DNA of 64,000 nucleotides, from positions 1-64,000 of the forward strand of contig CAKZUE010000014.1 of NCBI GenBank assembly GCA_937920635.1, read 5' to 3'. This DNA is from an uncultured Bryobacteraceae bacterium (GTDB lineage Bacteria > Acidobacteriota > Terriglobia > Bryobacterales > Bryobacteraceae). A program made the translations under genes and the position numbers. Positions 18,010-25,593 of this stretch are shown here, piece after piece. Every line of letters begins with the position of its first letter. Position 1 is the stretch's first letter. The notes beneath the pieces were generated by a model. That model was not told the DNA's origin and made no database searches. It saw only the letters and a list, made by a program, of their open reading frames with translations.

Positions 18010-19485
18010 ATGAGCACCGCCGCGCCACGGCTCGCCACGCCGGAAGAGCTGGAGCTGTACGAACCCGTCATCGGGCTGGAAGTCCATGTGCAGCTCGGCA
18101 CCCGCACCAAGATTTTCTGCGGCTGCCCCAACGAATTCGGCGCCGCGCCCAACACGAACGTCTGCCCCGTTTGCCTTGGTATGCCCGGCGCGCTGCCGGT
18201 GCTGAACCGCGCCGCCGTCGAGCTCGGCATCCGCGCCGCGCTCGCGCTCCACTGCGAAGTCCGCCGCCGCAGCGTCTTCGCGCGTAAAAATTACTTCTAC
18301 CCGGACCTGCCCAAGGGCTACCAGATCTCCCAATACGATCAGCCGCTGGCCGAGCACGGCTGGGTGGAGATCCAGACGCCGGCGGGCCCGAAGCGCATCG
18401 GCGTGCACCGGCTCCACCTCGAAGACGACGCCGGCAAGAGCTCGCACGAGGGCTACCGCGACAGCGACCGCTTCTCCTATGTAGATCTGAACCGCACGGG
18501 CTCGCCGCTGGCGGAGATCGTCAGCGAGCCGGATCTGCGCAGCCCCGACGAGGCATACGAGTATCTGACCGAGCTGAAGCTGGCGATGCAGTTTGCGGGC
18601 GTGTCCAACTGCGACATGGAGAAAGGCAATCTGCGCTGCGACGCCAACGTCAGCGTGCGCCGGCGCGGCGCGGCGGAGTTCGGCACCAAGGTCGAGATCA
18701 AGAACCTGAACTCGTTCCGCTTCCTGCGGCAGGCGCTGTACTTCGAGATCGCGCGCCAGGTGGCGCTCGTCGAGTCCGGCGGGCGCGTGGTGCAGGAGAC
18801 GCGGCTCTACGATCCAAACCTCGACGAGACGTTCTCCATGCGTAGCAAAGAGGAGGCGCACGACTACCGCTACTTCCCCGAGCCCGACCTGCTCCCGCTG
18901 GAGGTGGGCGAGGCGTGGCTGGAATCGATCCGATCCTCCATGCCCGCCATGCCCGCGGAGCTGCGGCGGCGGTTCGTCTCCGATTACGGCTTGCGCGAGT
19001 ATGACGCGCAGGTGCTCACCGCGTCGCGCGAGCTGGCTGACTATTTTGAAGGCGTCGTCCACGCCTGCGGCGACGCCCGCGCCGCGGCCAACTGGGTCAC
19101 CGGCGACCTGGCGGCGCTGCTCAATGCGCAGAGCCTCGACATCGCCCTGTGCCCGGTGCCGCCGGAGAGGCTCGGCGAGCTGATCACGCTGGTTCAGAAG
19201 GGCGAACTCACGGGCAAGCTGGCGAAAGAGATTCTGCCGAAGATGTTCGAGTCGCGCGAGGGCGCGCGCGCCATCATGGAGCGCGAAGGGCTGCGCGCCC
19301 TGTCGGACACGGGCGAGCTGGAACGGATCATCGATCAGGTGATCGCCGCGAATCCGAAACAGCTCGAGCAGTACCGCGGGGGCAAGACCAGCGTGATGCA
19401 GTTCTTCGTTGGCCAGGTGATGAAAGCCACGCGCGGCCAGGCCAACCCCGCCGCGGTGAGCGAACTGCTCCGCCGCAAGCTCTAA
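18010..19485 (+). CDS. gatB: Asp-tRNA(Asn)/Glu-tRNA(Gln) amidotransferase subunit B
   Basis: A 491-residue cytoplasmic enzyme subunit. Together with GatA and GatC it converts mischarged Glu-tRNA(Gln) (and Asp-tRNA(Asn)) to the correct amide. EPVIGLEVHVQLGTRTKIFC opens the kinase-like domain; the cysteines in FCGCPNEFG and CPVCLGMPG form the zinc site. The C-terminal YqeY-like tail domain, which contacts tRNA, ends with ANPAAVSELLRRKL. gatA and gatC are not in the window. The stop codon overlaps the first base of the inverted-repeat element that follows. Confidence 0.96.
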   Translation: MSTAAPRLATPEELELYEPVIGLEVHVQLGTRTKIFCGCPNEFGAAPNTNVCPVCLGMPGALPVLNRAAVELGIRAALALHCEVRRRSVFARKNYFYPDLPKGYQISQYDQPLAEHGWVEIQTPAGPKRIGVHRLHLEDDAGKSSHEGYRDSDRFSYVDLNRTGSPLAEIVSEPDLRSPDEAYEYLTELKLAMQFAGVSNCDMEKGNLRCDANVSVRRRGAAEFGTKVEIKNLNSFRFLRQALYFEIARQVALVESGGRVVQETRLYDPNLDETFSMRSKEEAHDYRYFPEPDLLPLEVGEAWLESIRSSMPAMPAELRRRFVSDYGLREYDAQVLTASRELADYFEGVVHACGDARAAANWVTGDLAALLNAQSLDIALCPVPPERLGELITLVQKGELTGKLAKEILPKMFESREGARAIMEREGLRALSDTGELERIIDQVIAANPKQLEQYRGGKTSVMQFFVGQVMKATRGQANPAAVSELLRRKL

Positions 19486-19517
19486 AAAAGGGGACAGGAA
19501 CACAATTCCCCTTTTTC
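19485..19517 (+). repeat. Left 33-bp inverted repeat arm
   Basis: Reverse complement of 19794-19826 without a mismatch. Its own 9-bp hairpin ends in TTTTT, so it could also work as the gatB terminator. The repeat begins at the final two bases of the gatB TAA codon. Confidence 0.9.
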
Positions 19518-19793
19518 TCGCCAGCGCTCATTTCGGCGCGCCATGAGCGGACGGCGCCCGCGAGGCGGGTAGAAACCTGCTCCAACGGGGCCTCCGCTCC
19601 AGCAACGGAGGGACATCGGCTCCGTTGCTTCCAACACGAACCGGATTGGGGGCCATTGGGCGCCTCCTCGCCACCCCGGCGGCGAACATGGCTCCCGGCC
19701 GAGCGGCCGCCCCGGGCAGGTGTCGGGACGGGGAGTGGCGGAAGGCCGCCCGCAGCGCACAGCCTGAGTGACACATGCCGCTACACGGCATGG

Positions 19794-19826
19794 GAAAAAG
19801 GGGAATTGTGTTCCTGTCCCCTTTTT
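19794..19826 (-). repeat. Right 33-bp inverted repeat arm
   Basis: Perfect partner of 19485-19517. Lies 11 nt beyond the sppA stop codon on the minus strand and could terminate sppA transcription as a hairpin followed by a T run. Confidence 0.9.
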
Positions 19827-19837
19827 CGGTTTCGGGG

Positions 19838-21580
19838 CTACTGGATGCGGATCTGGTAGGGCAGCACGCGCAGGAAGCCGCCAGCCAGCCACGGCGCCAG
19901 CCCCGCGGGCAGCTTGCGGGCTAGCAACGCGGATTCCGCATCCCAGGCGGATTCGTCCGAGGGCGCAGGGCGGAACCAGACGTCGAACCAGCTCTTCGGC
20001 GAGGGAAAGACGACCAGCCGCACCATCTCGTCTTCCTTGATGCCCGCTTTCTGGCGCAGCAGCTCCACCGCCGCATCGATGCCTCCGGCGGCGTCGATCA
20101 GGCCATGGCCGAGCGCGCGCTGCCCGGACCACACGCGTCCCTGAGCGAGGGGTTCAATCTCTTCCACCTTCCTGTTGCGCCCTTCGGCAACGCGCTTCAG
20201 GAAGCCGGCGTAGATGAAGTCGATGGTCTCGCGCAGCCGCGCGCGGCCCTCGGGCGTCAGCTTCTGAAAGTCTGAATCGAGATCGGCAAACTGGCCGCGC
20301 TTCAGGATCTCCTTGTTGACGCCGATCTTCCCGTACAACCCGCCCAGGTTCACCTTGCCGTAGATGACGCCGATGGAGCCGGTGATAGTGCCGGGATACG
20401 CGACGATCGGATCGCCGGTCATGGCCATGTAGTAGCCGCCCGAGGCCGCCACGTCGGACATGGAGAAGACCACGGGCTTCTTCTTCGACAGCCGCTTGAG
20501 ATGTTCGAGAATTTCGTCCGAGGCGACGGCGTCGCCGCCAGGGCTATCCACGCGGACGATGACGCCGCGGATGGAAGGATCCTTCTCGATCAGCTTCACC
20601 TGCTGCTCAATGCCTTTCGGCGTGATGGCCTGCTCTTCGCCGAACAGATCCGCGGGCGCGGAGCGGAGGATGTTGCCCTGGGCGACGAGAAACGCGAACT
20701 GCCGCACGCGCTTCCCCTTGAAATCGGGCGGAATGCGCAGATAGTCGCGCGCCCCCATCTCCGCCGGTTTCTCCTTGCCTTTCGCCGCGGCGGCCTCTTC
20801 CAGCTTCTGCGCGGCGTCTTTCTCATAGACGAGCTCGTCGATCAGCCCGGCGGAGACGGCCTTCGGCGCCACATACGGGCCGCCGTCGATCAGCGCGCGG
20901 ATATTCTGCGGCGAAGTTTTCCGCGACGCCGCCAGCGCCTGGCACAGCCGTCCGTATTGATCATCGAGAATCGCGTTCAGCGCCTCGCGCGTCTCCGGGC
21001 TCATGCCGGTGCGCGTGAACATGTCGCCCGCGTCCTTGTACTTGCCCGCGTGCTCGATCTCCACCTCCACGCCCAGCTTGTCGAGCGTGCCCTTCACGTA
21101 CATGGCTTCCACCCGCAATCCGCGCAAGTCGAGCACGTCCTCCGGCGACATGGAGATCCGGTCCGCCGCGGAGGCCAGGTAATACTCGCGCGTGCCGGGA
21201 CTGGCCAGCCAGGCATGCACGGGCTTGCCCGCCTTGCGGACCTCTTCAATGCCCGCGCGGATCTCCTCCAGCTTGCCCCACCCGGCGGCGATCCGCTGCG
21301 GGCGCAGCAGCACGCCTTTGATCCGCGGATCTCGGGCGGCGCGCCGCAGCGCGCTCCATACTTCGCCCACTGTCAGCGGCGCCTTGGACTCCAGAGCGGG
21401 CAATGGCAGCATCATCGGCTGCAACTCCGGCACATCGCCGCCCAGGCGCAGAGACAGCCATGCCGCCTCCGGCGGCGACGGAGCGCGCCGTGCGAACTTC
21501 ACCGCGGCAAAGAACAGCACCACCGCCGTCACTCCGGCGATCACGAAACCGGCAAGGATCCCCAACAGGAATTTCTTCAC
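19838..21580 (-). CDS. sppA: Signal peptide peptidase SppA, 67K type
   Basis: A 580-residue inner-membrane serine protease that digests released signal peptides in the membrane. Residues 4-27 form the single N-terminal membrane anchor. Two tandem crotonase-like repeats follow. The catalytic pair is K182 (HAGKYKDAGD) from the first repeat and S380 (SDVAASGGYYMA) from the second, the Ser/Lys arrangement of E. coli SppA. VRVDSPGGDAVASDEI is the conserved substrate-groove segment. The start is the GTG at 21580, preceded by GGGAGGAGGGG. It is convergent with gatB, with the inverted-repeat element between. Confidence 0.93.
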   Translation of the reverse strand: MKKFLLGILAGFVIAGVTAVVLFFAAVKFARRAPSPPEAAWLSLRLGGDVPELQPMMLPLPALESKAPLTVGEVWSALRRAARDPRIKGVLLRPQRIAAGWGKLEEIRAGIEEVRKAGKPVHAWLASPGTREYYLASAADRISMSPEDVLDLRGLRVEAMYVKGTLDKLGVEVEIEHAGKYKDAGDMFTRTGMSPETREALNAILDDQYGRLCQALAASRKTSPQNIRALIDGGPYVAPKAVSAGLIDELVYEKDAAQKLEEAAAAKGKEKPAEMGARDYLRIPPDFKGKRVRQFAFLVAQGNILRSAPADLFGEEQAITPKGIEQQVKLIEKDPSIRGVIVRVDSPGGDAVASDEILEHLKRLSKKKPVVFSMSDVAASGGYYMAMTGDPIVAYPGTITGSIGVIYGKVNLGGLYGKIGVNKEILKRGQFADLDSDFQKLTPEGRARLRETIDFIYAGFLKRVAEGRNRKVEEIEPLAQGRVWSGQRALGHGLIDAAGGIDAAVELLRQKAGIKEDEMVRLVVFPSPKSWFDVWFRPAPSDESAWDAESALLARKLPAGLAPWLAGGFLRVLPYQIRIQ

Positions 21581-21634
21581 GAACCCCTCCTCCCATTCTC
21601 AACCCGATGCCAGCGCACGCCCGGACGCGCCTTC

Positions 21635-22525
21635 TCACGCGCCTTCCAGGATCAGATCCACGCGGCGGTTCACTTCCTTCAGATACTCGGCGTCGCCGCC
21701 GCGCAGCTCGACGGTCGCATCGCCCCGGTAGCCGATCTCGTGGAACGCCTGATGCACCGCCTTCCAGTCGATCTCGCCCTCGCGCAGGTCGACGAACTCC
21801 GGCACGCGCTTCTTCTGTGGCGGATCGCCGGGAATCGTGTAATTGCGCCACGCGAAATCTTTCAGGTGCACCTTCACGATCCGCTTGCCCAGCGTCCGGA
21901 TCCAGTCCTGCGGAAATCCGTACAGCACCATGTTGCCGACGTCGAAATACGCCTGCACCCACGGGCTCTCGAACTGGTCCACATATTGCGCGAACTCGAG
22001 CGGACTGAGCAGGAACTTGTTCCAGACCTCTTCGACGCCGATGATCACTTTGTTTTCGCGCGCCAGCGGAATCAGCTTGCGGATCTGCGCCGTCGAGCGG
22101 TCCCACGCCTGCCTGTAGCTCACTTCGGCGTTGACCACCGCCGGCACCAGCAACACCGTTTCCGCGCCCCACGCCTTCGCATTACGGATGCTGGTCTCCA
22201 TGCCGTGGATGGATTTCTCGACCACCGCCGGATCGGGGCTCGACAGCGGGAACTTCCAGTGGTCGCGGTTCATCACCGAGTGCACGGGCAGCCCCGTTTT
22301 GCGGCTGGCGGCGAGCACTTCCTCCACGGCGGAAGCCTCGTCCATGGTGGGGCATTCCACGGACTGGAAGCCGCACTCCTTGGCGAGCGCGAAGCGCTCT
22401 TCGATGGAGAGCTTGGACGGAAGCATGCTCCAGTAAATGCCCTTTCGCATGGGCAGCCGCCTGCCGCCGGTCTGCGCGGCGGCCACCGAAGCGGCGGAGG
22501 CTGAAATGAATTCACGGCGGTTCAT
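21635..22525 (-). CDS. Exported sugar phosphate isomerase/epimerase-type TIM barrel
   Basis: A 296-residue protein of the xylose isomerase-like TIM-barrel family. The leader MNRREFISASAASVAAA is a twin-arginine type signal, frequent on this family in Bryobacterales. The barrel shows conserved metal-binding carboxylates around GVEEVWN, AYFDVGNM and HLKDF, and VELRGGD near the end, resembling hydroxypyruvate isomerase and myo-inosose dehydratase relatives. The substrate is unknown. GAGAAAGG lies about 8 nt before the ATG. It is transcribed toward sppA (54 nt gap), possibly in one unit. Confidence 0.82.
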   Translation of the reverse strand: MNRREFISASAASVAAAQTGGRRLPMRKGIYWSMLPSKLSIEERFALAKECGFQSVECPTMDEASAVEEVLAASRKTGLPVHSVMNRDHWKFPLSSPDPAVVEKSIHGMETSIRNAKAWGAETVLLVPAVVNAEVSYRQAWDRSTAQIRKLIPLARENKVIIGVEEVWNKFLLSPLEFAQYVDQFESPWVQAYFDVGNMVLYGFPQDWIRTLGKRIVKVHLKDFAWRNYTIPGDPPQKKRVPEFVDLREGEIDWKAVHQAFHEIGYRGDATVELRGGDAEYLKEVNRRVDLILEGA

Positions 22526-22607
22526 CGGAGTGCCTTTCTCTCTCAGGATGCAAGCTTGCCCTGATTGTACACCTGCCCGGCGCGGGCGCTGCGCCGCAGA
22601 CGCACCC

Positions 22608-22613
22608 TATGAT
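22608..22613 (+). promoter_or_regulatory. -10 element (TATGAT) for a likely leaderless CPBP gene
   Basis: TATGAT ends 8 nt before the ATG at 22622. The in-frame TTG at 22613 overlaps the hexamer and so is a less likely start. No -35 consensus is seen. Confidence 0.4.
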
Positions 22614-22621
22614 TGAAGGGA

Positions 22622-23485
22622 ATGCCCTGGCTCGACAGATTGGCCGGCGATCCGCAGTTGATGGCGTGGGCGGCTATCGCCATCGCAGTGGAAGCCGTCC
22701 TGTACGCCTCGATGGCGCGCGAGCGGTGGCGCGAGCGCTGGCAGCCGAGGCTGCTCGTCGCCGCCGCGCCGCTGTCCTGCGCTCTTTATCACATCGCGCT
22801 GCCGCAAAGCAGCCTGAAAAGCGTGCTGTGGCTGGGCGCCATGGCGGCGGCGTTCGTGCTCGTCAGTCCCGCACTGAGCCGCGCCCGGCACGGCTGGGCG
22901 CTGCTGCTCGCGCTGGCGGCGGCGCCGATCCTGTTCAAAGTCTTCCGCCCGCTGTATCCGCCCGCGGGCGAACTGCGCATGGAGTTTCTGGGCCAGTTGA
23001 TGTGGATCCGCACCGCTCTGCTGACGGTGATGCGCGAGCTGCAACCGCAAGGCGTGGGCTTCGGCTTCTGGCCGGACGCGCGGGAGTGGAAGATTGGCGC
23101 GCGGTGCTTCCTGCTGCTGGCGCCCGCGGCGCTCGTGATGTCCATGCTCACCGGCTTTGCCCGCCCCGCATGGCCTGAGGCAGCCTGGAGCACTGTGCTG
23201 CTGACGGCGGTGGCGACCTTCTTCGGCATCCTCTGGGTGGTGGCGCTGAGCGAAGAGTTTTTCTTCCGCGGGCTGCTTCAGCCGCGGGTGGGATTGTGGG
23301 CGGCTTCGGCGCTGTTCGGGCTGGTGCATCTGGGTTTCCGCGAGTTCCCCAACTGGCGGTTCGCAGTGGTCGCCGCGGTGGCGGGCGTGTTTTACGGCCT
23401 GGCGTTCCGCCTGGCTGGCGGCATCCGCGCGTCGATGGTGACGCACGCGCTGACCGTCGTCTTCTGGCGCACGTTCTTCCGCTAG
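22622..23485 (+). CDS. CPBP-family intramembrane glutamic endopeptidase
   Basis: A 287-residue protein with about eight hydrophobic helices. The Abi/CPBP (CAAX protease and bacteriocin-processing) motifs are present: EEFFFRG with the glutamates near residues 211-212 and R216, and FGLVHLGF with H236. A further N/H-type motif lies near the end (MVTHAL). Family members cleave membrane proteins or prenylated peptides; some give bacteriocin immunity. The start at 22622 fits the -10 element; an alternative TTG at 22613 adds three residues. Its last 4 nt overlap the convergent PLP-enzyme gene. Confidence 0.85.
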   Translation: MPWLDRLAGDPQLMAWAAIAIAVEAVLYASMARERWRERWQPRLLVAAAPLSCALYHIALPQSSLKSVLWLGAMAAAFVLVSPALSRARHGWALLLALAAAPILFKVFRPLYPPAGELRMEFLGQLMWIRTALLTVMRELQPQGVGFGFWPDAREWKIGARCFLLLAPAALVMSMLTGFARPAWPEAAWSTVLLTAVATFFGILWVVALSEEFFFRGLLQPRVGLWAASALFGLVHLGFREFPNWRFAVVAAVAGVFYGLAFRLAGGIRASMVTHALTVVFWRTFFR

Positions 23486-24762
23486 CGCGAAGGCTGCGCC
23501 TGCGAGGCGAGCAACTCCGACACGCGGTCGAGCGCCTGCTCGAAGTCGCGCAGCAGGTCGCGCCAGTCTTCCACGCCCACCGAGACGCGCACCAGTCCGT
23601 CGGTGATGCCGGCGATGCGGCGCTCCTGCTCGCTGCATCCGGCGTGCGTGGTCGTCGCCGGGTGGCAGACGAGCGTCTCCATCCCGCCCAGCGACACCGC
23701 ATTGTGAGCCAGGCGGATATGGCGGAGAAACTCGAACGCCGCCGGCTTGCCCCCGTGCAGATCGAAGGCGATCATCGCGCCGGGATAGTCGCATTGCGAC
23801 AGCCGGATGCGGATCTGCTCGGGATCGTCGAACAGCGTCGGATAGTAGATGTGGCGGATCTCGGGGCGCTTTACGAGGCTCTCGGCGATCCGCTGCGCGT
23901 TCTTCGACTGGCGGTTCATGCGCAGGCTCACCGTGGGCAGCCGCCCGTCCAGAATCCAGCACTCGTCGGGTTGCAGGATGTTGCCGAAAAGGCCGCGGCG
24001 GGAGCGGATGGGCTTGTCATATGCGGAATCCACGCCCAGCACGACGCCCGCCAGCAGATCCGAGAACCCGCCCAGATACTTCGTGGCGGAGTAGATCACC
24101 AGGTCCGCGCCCAGGGTGAGCGGGTGCTGGAACGCGGGCCCGAGGAAGGTGTTGTCCACGATCACGGCCGGCCGGGCTTCGAGCGAGGCGGCGGTGAGCG
24201 TGGCGCGCTTGATGTCGGTCATTACCATGGTCGGGTTGGCGGGCGTCTCGATGAAGACGGCTTTCAGCCCGGGCGTCGAACGGACCGCCTCGTCAATCTC
24301 CGCCGAGTGGCCCGCAATGACAGGAACGCAGCGGATGTTGAGCGGCTCGAGCAGCTCATGAATCAGATGTTGCGTGCCGCCGTAGAGCGGCACGGTGTAG
24401 ACCATGGCGTCGCCGGGCTTGAGCAGCGCGAGCATCGTGGTCATGATCGCCGCCATGCCGGAATTGAACACGACGGCCCATTCGGCCCCTTCTTCGAGCG
24501 GGACGATCTGGTTTTCCAGGATCTCCGCATTGGGGTGGTTGAAGCGGGAGTAGATGAGGTCAGGCTGCTCGCCGGGCTCGAGCTCGGCCTTGCCAGTGAG
24601 CAGCGCGAAGGCGCGCTCGGCCGCCTCCGGGCTGGAGAAAACATAAGTGGAGCTGCGGAAAACGGCTGGGCGGGCGCTGCCGACCGACAGGCGCGGATCG
24701 AAACCGCGAGTCAGAACCTCAGTGGAAGGATGGGCGCCTTGCAGAGACCGGCGGTATGCCAT
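23482..24762 (-). CDS. Cys/Met-metabolism PLP-dependent enzyme (cystathionine gamma-synthase/lyase family)
   Basis: A 426-residue cytoplasmic fold-type I PLP enzyme. The Schiff-base lysine is K228 in YSATKYLGG; YSRFNHPN (substrate/PLP phosphate contact from the partner subunit), FNSGMAAI and VDNTFLGP are conserved. SLGGMETLVCHPATTTH is the C-terminal family signature. Members catalyse cystathionine gamma-synthase, gamma-lyase, methionine gamma-lyase or O-acetylhomoserine sulfhydrylase reactions; the sequence does not separate these. It has a slightly long N-terminus and a GAGGT ribosome site. No neighbouring methionine gene helps. Confidence 0.88.
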   Translation of the reverse strand: MAYRRSLQGAHPSTEVLTRGFDPRLSVGSARPAVFRSSTYVFSSPEAAERAFALLTGKAELEPGEQPDLIYSRFNHPNAEILENQIVPLEEGAEWAVVFNSGMAAIMTTMLALLKPGDAMVYTVPLYGGTQHLIHELLEPLNIRCVPVIAGHSAEIDEAVRSTPGLKAVFIETPANPTMVMTDIKRATLTAASLEARPAVIVDNTFLGPAFQHPLTLGADLVIYSATKYLGGFSDLLAGVVLGVDSAYDKPIRSRRGLFGNILQPDECWILDGRLPTVSLRMNRQSKNAQRIAESLVKRPEIRHIYYPTLFDDPEQIRIRLSQCDYPGAMIAFDLHGGKPAAFEFLRHIRLAHNAVSLGGMETLVCHPATTTHAGCSEQERRIAGITDGLVRVSVGVEDWRDLLRDFEQALDRVSELLASQAQPSR

Positions 24763-24855
24763 GGTGGTGCGGACCTCCGCGAATCAGTGTACCGTCCCGG
24801 CCGCTCTGGGGGAACCTTAGTACGGAAGTCATCCCGAAGCCCCCGCGCGCTGTGT

Positions 24856-24868
24856 CCCCAAATTGGGG
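24856..24868. repeat. Short palindrome CCCCAAATTGGGG upstream of the HTH gene
   Basis: CCCC and GGGG flank AAATT, with T/A extending each side. It lies 74 nt before the small HTH gene, between it and the divergent PLP-enzyme gene, so it could be an operator for either. No protein partner is known. Confidence 0.35.
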
Positions 24869-24942
24869 GAACTCAGAGCTTTTGCGGATTCAGGCGGGGC
24901 GCGGCCGCAGGCTAGAATCGGAGTGACATCAGGCGAACCGGC

Positions 24943-25167
24943 ATGAGAACCACTCGCCCGCCCAAAGGCTATTACAACGAGGCCGAAGCCGCCAGAGCGC
25001 TCGGCGTGACCCTGGACGAATTCCGCGCGCTGGTGCGCGACCACCTGCTGGAAGACGACGAGCAAATGGCGCACTTGCCGCGCATGTACTTCCAGGCGTC
25101 GGATCTGGTGGTTTTGCGGATGCTGTCGGCGCAGCAGTTCCGGGACGCCTGTCCCGCCGCTCGCTGA
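24943..25167 (+). CDS. Small MerR/excisionase-like helix-turn-helix protein
   Basis: A 74-residue protein. YYNEAEAARALGVTLDEFRALVRDHL has the shape of a MerR/excisionase winged-helix recognition unit: a tyrosine-rich strand, then AARALGV as helix-turn-helix, then a wing-like segment and SDLVVLRML. It lacks an effector domain. A TAGAAT hexamer at about 24914-24919 could be its -10, giving a leader of some 18 nt. DNA-binding is inferred; the target is unknown. The palindrome at 24856 is a possible operator. Confidence 0.65.
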   Translation: MRTTRPPKGYYNEAEAARALGVTLDEFRALVRDHLLEDDEQMAHLPRMYFQASDLVVLRMLSAQQFRDACPAAR

Positions 25168-25515
25168 GGTTCGCGCTGCGGGTGTGAATCCCCGCTCCCC
25201 TGTCAGAGCCTGGTGCCAACCGGATTCTGGCGCGCTTGCCCGGCTGGAGCCCGTGGCTGCTGCAGCGGCATGACTGAAGACAGGCGGCCGTTTCTGTTCC
25301 GCGCGCGAAGGCTGCGCCAGCGGCCGGAGCAAGCGGCTTCCCGCGCTTCGCCCTGCCGCTGACCGCTCCTTCCCGCCCCTCCGGCGCTTCAGCCGCGGCA
25401 CTGAACAGGGTGCCGCGGGCTTCAGGCGCGGTTCGGTTGCGGGCGCCGATGCCCTGGACGGAGGCTTGACAACGCGTCGCTGCGGGCGCAGAATCGGCGG
25501 ACGGAGGATTCCGCC
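25168..25515. other. Intergenic region with one GC-rich hairpin and a promoter
   Basis: No gene is supported in the first 300 nt, which are GC-rich and low in coding character. A hairpin lies at 25393-25418: CCGCGGCAC pairs with GTGCCGCGG around an 8-nt loop, without a T tract. The end of the region carries a good sigma-70-like promoter for the 25-aa ORF (separate entries). Confidence 0.5.
25466..25494 (+). promoter_or_regulatory. Sigma-70-like promoter: TTGACA, 17-nt spacer, CAGAAT
   Basis: TTGACA (25466-25471) is a perfect -35 and CAGAAT (25489-25494) a fair -10 at the ideal 17-nt distance. It is the best-matching promoter in the window. The predicted start of transcription near 25501 gives a leader that carries GGAGG before the ATG at 25516. 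Confidence 0.65.
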
Positions 25516-25593
25516 ATGGCGGTCCGTGTGCTCGTGGCGGTGGTGGCGGCGATGCTGCTGGCTCTGCTCCTGCCAGTTCCGGTCGCCGGCTGA
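25516..25593 (+). CDS. 25-aa hydrophobic small protein (predicted membrane peptide)
   Basis: An ATG at 25516 with GGAGG at 25503-25507 opens a 25-codon frame ending in TGA at 25591-25593. After one arginine at position 4 the peptide is a continuous Val/Ala/Leu helix (VAVVAAMLLALLL) followed by PVPVAG. It could be a single-pass membrane peptide or a type I toxin-like peptide. The upstream TTGACA/CAGAAT promoter and good ribosome site support translation. Its stop abuts the 3' end of galU on the other strand. No family is recognised. Confidence 0.5.
   Translation: MAVRVLVAVVAAMLLALLLPVPVAG

Larger units (their letters stand above)
19485..19826. mobile_element. 342-bp non-coding element with perfect 33-bp terminal inverted repeats
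   Basis: The left end (19485-19517) and right end (19794-19826) are exact reverse complements over 33 bp. Each arm is itself a hairpin: AAAAAGGGG at one side, CCCCTTTTT at the other, with ACAGGAACACAATT between. The core (19518-19793) has no good ORF but includes another perfect 9-bp hairpin (GCAACGGAG 19602-19610 with CTCCGTTGC 19620-19628). The GGGGACAGG/CCCC motif recalls REP-type sequences linked to RAYT (TnpA_REP) transposases. The element lies exactly between the gatB stop and the sppA 3' end and may also terminate both genes. No clear target duplication is seen. Confidence 0.7.
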
